Shown here one piece after another: positions 1 to 5,917 of a stretch of DNA of 6,696 nucleotides (position 1 is the first letter of the stretch; every line of letters begins with the position of its first letter). The DNA is taken from contig CAJTSN010000066.1 of NCBI GenBank assembly GCA_910578745.1, positions 1-6,696 of the forward strand. Reading direction: 5' to 3'. The stretch comes from an uncultured Bacilli bacterium. Lineage in GTDB: Bacteria; Bacillota_I; Bacilli_A; RF39; UBA660. The translations under genes were made by a program, and so were the position numbers. The notes below the pieces were generated by a model. That model was given only the letters and a program-made list of their open reading frames with translations, was not told where the DNA came from and did no database searches.

Positions 1-50
1 AAGCAGCATCTTTTAATACCACTTTTTATTTTTACGTCTGAATAGTTACG

Positions 51-76
51 AAAATATGCGAAAAAAAGCATATTTT
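51..76 (+). terminator. Possible Rho-independent terminator of an upstream gene (AT-rich hairpin)
   Basis: Bases 51-59 (AAAATATGC) and 68-76 (GCATATTTT) form a perfect 9-bp inverted repeat around an A-rich 8-base loop, and a T-rich run (TTTTCTTTT-like) follows on the + strand. This layout fits a terminator for a gene entering from the left of the window. The stem has only two G-C pairs, so it would be weak. Its right arm ends three bases before the -35 region of the next promoter, so it could instead be an operator. No upstream gene can be confirmed from the 50 bases available. Confidence 0.4.
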
Positions 77-78
77 TC

Positions 79-107
79 TTTTCATATATTTTTGTTTTTG
101 TTATAAT
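79..107 (+). promoter_or_regulatory. SigA-type extended -10 promoter of the first operon
   Basis: A perfect TATAAT lies at 102-107 and is preceded by TGT at 99-101, giving an extended -10 (TGnTATAAT). Seventeen bases upstream is TTTTCA at 79-84, a 4 of 6 match to TTGACA. Transcription should begin near 113-115. The leader would then be about 16 bases and carry little beyond the ribosome binding site GGAGGAG (118-124). The promoter reads into the two unknown genes and the transglutaminase-like gene. Confidence 0.75.
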
Positions 108-129
108 AGTGCCTTATGGAGGAGAAAAA

Positions 130-1050
130 ATGATTGAAGAATTAATAAATGATATTTTAAAAAAGATCAAAGAGGGACGATATATACAATCTTTATTTTT
201 AGAAGAAGCAAATATTTTTGCTAGAATGAAAACGATTTTTGTATGTGTCGAGGAAAATCCGATATTAATGCAAGATGAGTTAATAAATACTTTTCTAACA
301 CAAGCCAATTTGAGTGGACTTGCTATGGATACGATTGTCAAAATTGAAGAAAGAATAAATCAATTGAAGAAGAAAAAGATGTCTTGCATTTCCTTTAAGA
401 AAGAAAATATTCCTTTTCCAGTTGAAAGAGAATGTGAAGTACAACAACATTATCTAGAGATATTAAAAATACAGGAATCATTAGAAAATATTTTAAAGAA
501 TTTAGAAACTTGTCTTAGAAAATTGAAAAATTCAAAAACAGATATAGAAATCAATATGGAAGATATTTTTCATGATGTCGTGCATCTTATAGGACATATA
601 GATGAAACATGGATAAAAATCTATCTTGAAATGGCTAAACAAACGCATATAGAGTATGAGAAACTAGAAGAACAACTTACGGATGAGGAAGAGGCAAAGG
701 TTTCCTTATTTCCATTAAGAATGAACAAGAAAAGAGAATATCCTTCTCATAAAAAGGGGCCTGTATTAAGTACATCGAACGTTACACAAGAACAAGTACA
801 ATATATTCGTAGTTTATTAAAAGATGGACAAAATTCTTTAGCGCTTACTTTAATGGGAGATTTAAAAAATGAAGTTCTTATTCGAATTCTTTATGAAATT
901 GAACTAGAAAAAATTCTTTTAGAGAAAGAAGTGTATACTTCTTTAGAAGAACAACAGATTCTCCAAGAACTATTGAGGGAGCTTTTAGAAGAAAAACAGA
1001 ATATACAAAAAGTAGGAAAGGAAGAAAAGCAATGGCAAAAATTGAAATAA
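130..1050 (+). CDS. Uncharacterised helical, coiled-coil-rich cytoplasmic protein (306 aa)
   Basis: I do not recognise this protein. ATG at 130 is chosen because GGAGGAG lies 5 bases upstream at 118-124; an in-frame GTG at 109 would fall before the predicted transcription start. No signal peptide or membrane segment is visible. The protein reads as almost entirely helical and very rich in Glu, Lys, Leu and Ile. Residues 1-90 form a helical N-terminal part, and about 100-185 look like a coiled-coil-prone region. Residues 195-218 are a basic, Pro- and Ser-containing linker, and 219-306 form a second helical part ending in a highly charged tail. Within the middle helix, His148, His152 and His156 are spaced four apart and would lie on one face. 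It heads an operon and its 3' end overlaps the next gene by 19 bp, so the two products are probably made together. Function unknown; a structural or adaptor role is only a guess. Confidence 0.8.
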   Translation: MIEELINDILKKIKEGRYIQSLFLEEANIFARMKTIFVCVEENPILMQDELINTFLTQANLSGLAMDTIVKIEERINQLKKKKMSCISFKKENIPFPVERECEVQQHYLEILKIQESLENILKNLETCLRKLKNSKTDIEINMEDIFHDVVHLIGHIDETWIKIYLEMAKQTHIEYEKLEEQLTDEEEAKVSLFPLRMNKKREYPSHKKGPVLSTSNVTQEQVQYIRSLLKDGQNSLALTLMGDLKNEVLIRILYEIELEKILLEKEVYTSLEEQQILQELLRELLEEKQNIQKVGKEEKQWQKLK

Positions 1051-2393
1051 TGGATTTAGAAACTTTTGATGAACTAAAGAAAAAAATTATAGCATTTTCT
1101 CATTTTGTAAATAAATTGAATGTAAAAGATATTGTGAGTGTTTTTAAAATTCCTTATGATGATTTAGGGCTCGTATTTACAATTCTTGCGGAAGAAAATG
1201 AAATACCAAATTATCTTTTTTATGTTTCGAATATTTTAAATTCCTATCCTGAATTTGCACAAGCGATAGCCGAGGACGGGATAATTACGAGTTTAATGAC
1301 AAGAGAGGAAAATAAACCTCTTTATGATTTTTTATTCGCTGTATATGAGGCAGCTAAAAAACATTTGGCTTTATTTAAGAAGGATCTAATTGATGCCGAA
1401 GAGATGAGAGGAATTTTAACTTGTGCAGATGACCTTATGGAAAAAAAGGAGTATATTCCAAAAAAATATATAGACCGATTGTTTGAAATTTATGCAGCTG
1501 AATTAAAAGAGAATTTTTCACACGAAGAATTGGAGAAAGTTTTAATTCTTCTCATTTCTCATAACCACCAAATCGTAAAGGAAAGACAAGAAAAACTTTC
1601 AAATAAAAAGGTATACTCTAAAAAAGAGCAAGAAGAAAAAAGGAAACTTTATATAGAAACATATAAACTTCCTATAGAAGAGTCTGTTTCATTACAAACT
1701 ATTGAAGAAGTCATAAAAGAATCTTATTTTATAGGGGTAGAATTTCTTCAACAACATCCAAGTTGTTTTACAAGTGACAAAGAATTGTATCTTTCAAATA
1801 TAAAATTGTTACGAAAGAGAAACATTGATTTAGAAGTTGTTTCCAATCGTGATCCAGATGCTTTTTTATCTAAAAATTTAAAAGAAAATATGGCCCTTAT
1901 TTCAAACTATAAGGTAGATATTACAGAACTTTTATGTTATCAAGAACGTGCTTTAACAGATCTATCTTATTTTCAAGTTTTAGATCAAATGATTGAAAAT
2001 GAGATGTTTGATATAAGATTATTATTGGATAAAGAAAATAAAAAAGTTAATGAGAAAACGATTTTACGTTTACTTGGAATTCCAACAATGGAAATAAAAG
2101 ATAATTTTCCACTTACAAAAGAAGAAATGGATTATCTGTTAGAGGCAAAGAAGGTAGAATTGCAACAAGGAAGTTCATTATTAGAAGAGAATATCCTTGA
2201 TTTCTATAAAATAGATGATAGAACATACTCTATTTCAGGTGTTTCTATTTCTAGACCAAAAGTACTTAGAAACAGTACTTCTGTTCAGAATATTTCTCTA
2301 GATGGTATTTTATGTGGAGGTTATTTTAACGAAGAGGAAAAAGAACAAATTCAAGAAGAAATTGCTTCTCTTTCTTATCAAAAAAGAAAATAA
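1032..2393 (+). CDS. Uncharacterised helical-repeat protein (453 aa)
   Basis: I do not recognise this protein as a named family. The start at 1032 has a purine-rich AAGGAAG (1018-1024) 7 bases upstream. A second in-frame ATG at 1050 overlaps the previous stop codon as TAATG but lacks a ribosome binding site. No signal peptide or membrane helix is seen, so the product should be cytoplasmic. It is helical throughout, with a very charged Lys/Glu stretch at 181-206. Three related segments recur at about 30-residue spacing, near 256-270, 286-301 and 317-332. Each has the form of a Leu/Met-Ile helix, then a polar turn, then Ile-Asp or Asp-Ile and a hydrophobic pair, which suggests a helical-repeat (solenoid) fold. 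A less helical C-terminal patch at 391-415 contains YSISGVSISRPKVLRN, a distinctive motif that could be used for family searches. The 19-bp overlap with the preceding gene implies translational coupling. Function unknown. Confidence 0.82.
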   Translation: MAKIEIMDLETFDELKKKIIAFSHFVNKLNVKDIVSVFKIPYDDLGLVFTILAEENEIPNYLFYVSNILNSYPEFAQAIAEDGIITSLMTREENKPLYDFLFAVYEAAKKHLALFKKDLIDAEEMRGILTCADDLMEKKEYIPKKYIDRLFEIYAAELKENFSHEELEKVLILLISHNHQIVKERQEKLSNKKVYSKKEQEEKRKLYIETYKLPIEESVSLQTIEEVIKESYFIGVEFLQQHPSCFTSDKELYLSNIKLLRKRNIDLEVVSNRDPDAFLSKNLKENMALISNYKVDITELLCYQERALTDLSYFQVLDQMIENEMFDIRLLLDKENKKVNEKTILRLLGIPTMEIKDNFPLTKEEMDYLLEAKKVELQQGSSLLEENILDFYKIDDRTYSISGVSISRPKVLRNSTSVQNISLDGILCGGYFNEEEKEQIQEEIASLSYQKRK

Positions 2394-2412
2394 AAACGGA
2401 ATAAAGAAAATT

Positions 2413-2418
2413 GAGGAG
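2413..2418 (+). promoter_or_regulatory. Ribosome binding site of the transglutaminase-like gene
   Basis: GAGGAG lies 5 bases before the ATG at 2424, within the 30-base gap after the preceding stop codon. There is no promoter-like sequence in the gap, so this gene is most simply read as the third member of the first operon. Confidence 0.75.
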
Positions 2419-2423
2419 TTTGA

Positions 2424-3758
2424 ATGGATAGAAATGATAAATATATAATTAAAAAGAGAAAGAAAGGCTTAAGAATAGCTAGTCTTGCTTTATCTACTAT
2501 ACTTTGTTCTAGTGGTATTTCCTTATGTAGAGAATACCATAAAGGATTAGAAACTGTGGTAAAAGTATCTGAAGAGGAAATGCATTCTATTTATGACAAT
2601 CCAGTATTCCTTTTTCAAAATCCTTCAGATGAGAATACGAAGGAAAATTATCATATTACAATCGAAGCACTTGCACAAGTTACGCATTTAAGAATAGATA
2701 TGGATAAAATAGAGGATTTATCCTTTTTAACCCATTATACAAATCTAGAATATTTAACTTTGCTTAATGCCCAAAATCTTACGAAGGAAGACATAGAATA
2801 TATAAACCAAAATTCACTTCACACCCTATGTTTAGGTTTCAGCATTTCAAAGTTATTATACGCTGGAAAACAAATTGAAATAGGTACGATTCATAAAGAA
2901 ATTATTATGGATAAGCCCTATTTGAATGAATTAGAAGGTGTTATGTTTTTAAATTGTTTTGATAGATTACCATCTTATTTTTATGAGGATAACAATATTT
3001 TACAATATCAAAAGATAAATACAGAAATAGACCAAATTATAAATGATATGCACATAGAAGATTTAGATGATTGGGACAAATTAGTTAAAATTATAAATTA
3101 CATTACCACACATATTCGTTATGATGAACAAGTGAAAGCAGAAATATATCATGGATATAATGGCATTAGTTTCAAATCATCCTATTACAATGAGTATCCG
3201 TTATCAAGTGTCCTAAATGAAAATGGACAGATAGAAGTAGATGGAATTTGTACAAATTATGCGAGTTTAATGACCGTTTTATGTCAAAAGGCCCATTTAC
3301 CTGTTTATAAAATGAGAGGATTTAGTAATTTGGGTTATGGTGGTCATGCATGGAATTTGATTGCACTTGATTCAGAATATGCTTATATTGATTTGACAAA
3401 TGATGATAATGATGAAGTGTTTCATACTTATTTAAACGAGTATCTATTATCTAAAGATGCTTTAGAAAAAGAAAATTATAGTGAGAAACTAAAAGAGATA
3501 GTATTTAAGGATATCGATAATTTTGAAATAGAATTTACGCCTGATGAACAAATAGAAGATTTCATGCCGAATCCTAAAAACGTTTCATACATGAATGTGC
3601 AGATAGAAGGAGAACAGATATATAATGGCAACCTAAATTGCACAAAGCCTATCCTAATTGGAATAGGAAGTGGTATATTCGTCATTCTACTATCTTGTTG
3701 CATTAAGAAAAATAAGGAAAATGGAAAACAAAAAAAGTTACAAAAAGATATAAAATAG
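2424..3758 (+). CDS. Membrane-anchored transglutaminase-like protein with a leucine-rich-repeat-like segment (444 aa)
   Basis: A basic N-terminus (KKRKKGLR, residues 10-17) precedes a hydrophobic segment at 18-35, read as a signal anchor. Residues 86-140 show LRR-like spacing (LRI, LEYLTLL, LHTLCL in successive units). Residues about 215-330 match the transglutaminase-like (papain-fold) core. Cys276 lies in GICTNYA, followed by the usual small helix and a LPVYKMRG strand; His308 lies in GGHAWN and Asp323 in YIDLTND. The 32- and 15-residue spacings fit an intact triad. A second hydrophobic segment at 409-427 is followed by a Lys-rich tail of 17 residues, so the catalytic domain is predicted outside the cell with both ends inside. 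Bacterial members of this superfamily include proteases and peptide-modifying enzymes; the reaction here cannot be told. The cell-wall genes next door make a surface or envelope substrate attractive, but this is inference. It is the last gene before the terminator. Confidence 0.85.
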   Translation: MDRNDKYIIKKRKKGLRIASLALSTILCSSGISLCREYHKGLETVVKVSEEEMHSIYDNPVFLFQNPSDENTKENYHITIEALAQVTHLRIDMDKIEDLSFLTHYTNLEYLTLLNAQNLTKEDIEYINQNSLHTLCLGFSISKLLYAGKQIEIGTIHKEIIMDKPYLNELEGVMFLNCFDRLPSYFYEDNNILQYQKINTEIDQIINDMHIEDLDDWDKLVKIINYITTHIRYDEQVKAEIYHGYNGISFKSSYYNEYPLSSVLNENGQIEVDGICTNYASLMTVLCQKAHLPVYKMRGFSNLGYGGHAWNLIALDSEYAYIDLTNDDNDEVFHTYLNEYLLSKDALEKENYSEKLKEIVFKDIDNFEIEFTPDEQIEDFMPNPKNVSYMNVQIEGEQIYNGNLNCTKPILIGIGSGIFVILLSCCIKKNKENGKQKKLQKDIK

Positions 3759-3782
3759 AATAGAGAATTTTTTAAGGAAGGG

Positions 3783-3812
3783 AGTCGATAGAATTATATA
3801 TTCGACTTTTTT
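3783..3812 (+). terminator. Rho-independent terminator after the first operon
   Basis: AGTCGA (3783-3788) pairs perfectly with TCGACT (3802-3807). The stem can be extended outwards by two G-T pairs and inwards by T-A and A-T pairs past a one-base bulge. An uninterrupted run of six T (3807-3812) follows. It lies 24 bases after the TAG stop of the transglutaminase-like gene and separates it from the murG promoter. Beyond it, 3813-3905 is AT-rich with no gene and only a weak A/T hairpin. Confidence 0.7.
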
Positions 3813-3905
3813 CTGTTCCTTTTTAAAACTTCTAGAAAATAAGGAAGAAAAAGGTTTACTTTACTTTTCTTTTATTTCTAAGTAGTATTAAAACGCATAT
3901 AATTA

Positions 3906-3914
3906 TGGTATAAT
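3906..3914 (+). promoter_or_regulatory. Extended -10 promoter of the murG-murB-divIB operon
   Basis: TGG followed by a perfect TATAAT (3909-3914) makes an extended -10 element. No good -35 is present: the hexamer at 17-base spacing is TATTAA (3886-3891), a 2 of 6 match, so the promoter probably relies on the TGn extension. The -10 ends only 15 bases before the ATG at 3930. Transcription should start in the G run at 3920-3922, leaving a leader of about 8-10 bases. Confidence 0.7.
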
Positions 3915-3920
3915 GGAGTG

Positions 3921-3926
3921 GGTGAT
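3921..3926 (+). promoter_or_regulatory. Unusual ribosome binding site that sets the murG start
   Basis: GGTGAT is a perfect match to the 3' half of the Shine-Dalgarno consensus AGGAGGTGAT and ends 3 bases before ATG 3930. Because it matches the downstream half, the effective spacing is normal even though it sits close to the start codon. A GGAG at 3915-3918 is closer to the usual core, but it would lie upstream of the predicted transcription start and so be absent from this mRNA. Confidence 0.55.
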
Positions 3927-3929
3927 TGT

Positions 3930-5009
3930 ATGAGAGTAGTCATAACAGCTGGGGGAACAGGTGGACATATCTATCCAGCATTAGCTATTATCAATAAAAT
4001 AAAAAAGAGCCATCCAGATAGTGAATTTTTATATATTGGAACACACAATCGGATGGAGAAAGATATTATTCCAAAACATGGAATTCCTTTTAAAAGTATT
4101 GAAATCTACGGATTTAACCGAAAAAATCCATTTAAGAATATAAAGACAGTACGTTATTTTTTAAAAAGTTTAAAAGATATTAAAAAATATATAAAAGAGT
4201 TTAAACCAGATATTGTAATTGGAGTAGGTGGTTATGTCACAGGACCTGTTATTTATATGGCTCACAAAATGGGATATAAGACATTTATTCATGAACAAAA
4301 TTCAGTACCAGGAAAAGCAAATCGTTTTTTAAGTAAATATGCAGATACAATAGGGGTATCTTTTAAGTCATCAACGAAATATTTTCCTTCTTACAAAACG
4401 GTTTTCACAGGAAATCCCTGTAGTGAAGAAGCCGTATCTTCAAAAGAAGTCGATAAACAAAAGTTGGGGTTAGAGAAACAAAAAAAATGTGTTTTATTTG
4501 TTATGGGTTCTTTAGGTTCCTCTAAAATGAATGATTTTTTAATAAAAACAATGACTCTTTTCAAAAATAAACCTTATCAAATTATTTTTGTTACAGGAAA
4601 AAACTATGAAGAAGAATTAAAAAAACATACATTTCCAAATAATGTAAAAGCAGTTCCTTATATTGATAATATGACAGGTTTTATGAAAAATGTGGATATG
4701 ATGGTATCACGGGCAGGCGCTTCTACATTAAGTGAAATTATAGCCTTACAAGTTCCTTCGATTTTAATTCCATCTCCTTATGTACCAGAAAATCATCAAT
4801 ATAAAAATGCAATGGATTTAGTGAATAAAAAAGCAGCTCTTCTATTAGAAGAAAGTGAATTAAAAGGCGATATTCTAGTAAGAAAAATCGATGAGCTTCT
4901 TCTAGATTCGAACAAAATTCATGAGATGAAAAAGGCATTAAAAGGTCTACACATTCCAAATAGTGCAACAAAGATTGTAGAAGAGATAGAGATATTAGTT
5001 GGGAGATAA
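3930..5009 (+). CDS. murG: UDP-GlcNAc:lipid I N-acetylglucosaminyltransferase MurG (lipid II synthesis)
   Basis: MurG adds GlcNAc from UDP-GlcNAc to lipid I on the inner face of the cytoplasmic membrane, giving lipid II, the last cytoplasmic peptidoglycan precursor. The 359-residue product has the family's normal length and two-domain GT-B (GT28) layout. The first Gly-rich loop GGTGGH is at 8-13, followed by IYPALA. The second is GVGGYVTGP at 98-106, then HEQN at 121-124 and GNP at 161-163. In the C-terminal domain the third Gly-rich loop reads MGSLGSS (192-198) rather than the more usual GGSQGA type. It is followed by SRAGASTLSE (260-269), whose Glu269 aligns with the sugar-nucleotide-binding Glu of E. 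coli MurG, and by the conserved P-ENHQ-KNA segment near 286-294. ATG 3930 is preferred over GTG 3918 because the protein then begins MRVVITAGGTGG, as the family does. It is the first gene of its operon, 2 bases before murB. Confidence 0.97.
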   Translation: MRVVITAGGTGGHIYPALAIINKIKKSHPDSEFLYIGTHNRMEKDIIPKHGIPFKSIEIYGFNRKNPFKNIKTVRYFLKSLKDIKKYIKEFKPDIVIGVGGYVTGPVIYMAHKMGYKTFIHEQNSVPGKANRFLSKYADTIGVSFKSSTKYFPSYKTVFTGNPCSEEAVSSKEVDKQKLGLEKQKKCVLFVMGSLGSSKMNDFLIKTMTLFKNKPYQIIFVTGKNYEEELKKHTFPNNVKAVPYIDNMTGFMKNVDMMVSRAGASTLSEIIALQVPSILIPSPYVPENHQYKNAMDLVNKKAALLLEESELKGDILVRKIDELLLDSNKIHEMKKALKGLHIPNSATKIVEEIEILVGR

Positions 5010-5011
5010 GT

Positions 5012-5905
5012 ATGAACGTTAAGGAAATGAAGGATTTAAAAATAGGGGATGTGTTAGAAAATGTTTCCCTTAAAAACTATACAACATATCATTTAGAAAC
5101 GATAACAAGGTTTTTAGTTTTTCCCAGAACCATTGCTGATTTAAAAACAATACTGTCTTATTTAAAAGAAAGAAATATACCTCATAAAATTTTGGGTGGA
5201 GGAAGTAATTTAATTTTCAAAAATTCTGTATATGAAGGAGTTTTGATTCATCTAAAATATTTTAATAAATTGGAAATCATAGAAAATCAAGTAAAAGTAG
5301 GTGCAGGATATTCCCTTATGCGACTTTCTTTAAAAACCGTTGGATTAGGATTAAGTGGTTTAGAATTTGCATCAGGAATTCCAGGGACTCTTGGCGGAGC
5401 TATTTTTAATAACGCAGGTGCTTATCAAAGTGATATCGGCTATGTTTTATTAGAAGCAACCGTTTTGACCCCTTCCCTAGAGGTGATGACCTTAAAAAAT
5501 CGACAAATGGATTTTCATTATCGAACTTCTTTTTTTAAAGAAAATCCGGGGTATGTCGTTTTAGAAGGAAAGTTTTTATTGAAGCCTTCTAAAAGTACTT
5601 TATTATATGAAATTGTCGAGGATCGAAAAAAGAGGAGAATGGAATCACAACCTTTAGAGTTACCGAGTGCTGGGAGTGTTTTTCGAAATCCAAAAGATAT
5701 GCCAGCTTGGCAAGTGGTTGAAAAATTAGGGTATAAGGGTTTTTCTATAGGAGGGGCGATGGTTAGCGAAAAGCATGCGAATTTTATTGTAAATAAAAAA
5801 GGAGCAACAGGAAAGGATATCGTTGCATTAATTCAAAAAATTCAAAAAGATGCATTCGAAAAATTGAATATAAATTTAGTATTAGAACAAGAAATTGTAG
5901 AATAA
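5012..5905 (+). CDS. murB: UDP-N-acetylenolpyruvoylglucosamine reductase MurB
   Basis: MurB is the cytoplasmic FAD enzyme that uses NADPH to reduce UDP-GlcNAc-enolpyruvate to UDP-MurNAc, the second committed step of peptidoglycan synthesis. The 297-residue protein has the usual length of the shorter, Gram-positive-type (type II) enzymes. The FAD-binding domain shows LGGGSNLIF (61-69) and SGLEFASGIPGTLGGA with FNNAGAY (115-138). YRTSFF (170-175) supplies the conserved Arg171. PSAGSVFRNP (218-227) contains Ser222, the expected proton donor. GGAMVSEKHANFIVN (247-261) is the C-terminal substrate-binding signature, and a Glu-rich end (LEQEIVE) supplies the final catalytic Glu, probably Glu292 or Glu294. 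The early motif, often TTY-x-x-GG, reads TTYHLET here, so the Gly pair is replaced. GGGAG (5001-5005) lies 6 bases before the ATG, inside the end of murG, so the two genes are likely translated together. Confidence 0.97.
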   Translation: MNVKEMKDLKIGDVLENVSLKNYTTYHLETITRFLVFPRTIADLKTILSYLKERNIPHKILGGGSNLIFKNSVYEGVLIHLKYFNKLEIIENQVKVGAGYSLMRLSLKTVGLGLSGLEFASGIPGTLGGAIFNNAGAYQSDIGYVLLEATVLTPSLEVMTLKNRQMDFHYRTSFFKENPGYVVLEGKFLLKPSKSTLLYEIVEDRKKRRMESQPLELPSAGSVFRNPKDMPAWQVVEKLGYKGFSIGGAMVSEKHANFIVNKKGATGKDIVALIQKIQKDAFEKLNINLVLEQEIVE

Positions 5906-5917
5906 AAGAGGGATAAT

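Noticed and set aside
1..45. C-terminal end of an upstream + strand gene
   Set aside because: All three forward frames reach a stop within the first 45 bases (14-16, 39-41, 43-45), and none gives a recognisable tail. One may be real, but the window does not say which.
109..129. In-frame GTG at 109 as the start of the first gene
   Set aside because: It overlaps the end of the promoter, lies before the predicted transcription start, and would place the GGAGGAG ribosome binding site inside the coding sequence. ATG 130 is well placed behind that site.
114..341. Reverse-strand open frame opposite the first gene
   Set aside because: A 75-codon shadow of a convincing + strand gene, with no recognisable domain. 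The same applies to the reverse frames at 3476-3703 and 4738-4971.
1050..1052. ATG overlapping the first gene's TAA as the start of the second gene
   Set aside because: The TAATG overlap is attractive, but no Shine-Dalgarno sequence precedes it, whereas ATG 1032 has AAGGAAG at 7 bases. It remains a possible alternative and would shorten the protein by only six residues.
2475..2530. Lipoprotein signal (lipobox) in the transglutaminase-like protein
   Set aside because: The two cysteines in the N-terminal hydrophobic segment are both preceded by Leu (STILC, ISLC), not the Gly, Ala or Ser a lipobox needs.
3630..3755. Sortase-anchored C-terminus of the transglutaminase-like protein
   Set aside because: A hydrophobic segment followed by positive charge is present, but there is no LPXTG-like motif before it (it reads GNLNCTKP). 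A plain membrane helix is simpler.
3830..3837. TTCTAGAA palindrome as an operator
   Set aside because: Only 8 bases, unrepeated, and about 75 bases from the promoter; not distinguishable from chance in AT-rich DNA.
3845..3873. Second terminator hairpin before murG
   Set aside because: AAAAG and CTTTT can pair and extend past a bulged A, but the stem is almost all A-T, with a 10-base loop. Such pairing is expected by chance in this purine- and T-rich stretch.
3918..3929. In-frame GTG at 3918 as the murG start
   Set aside because: It lies at or before the predicted transcription start and adds four residues before the conserved MurG N-terminus; ATG 3930 has GGTGAT just upstream.
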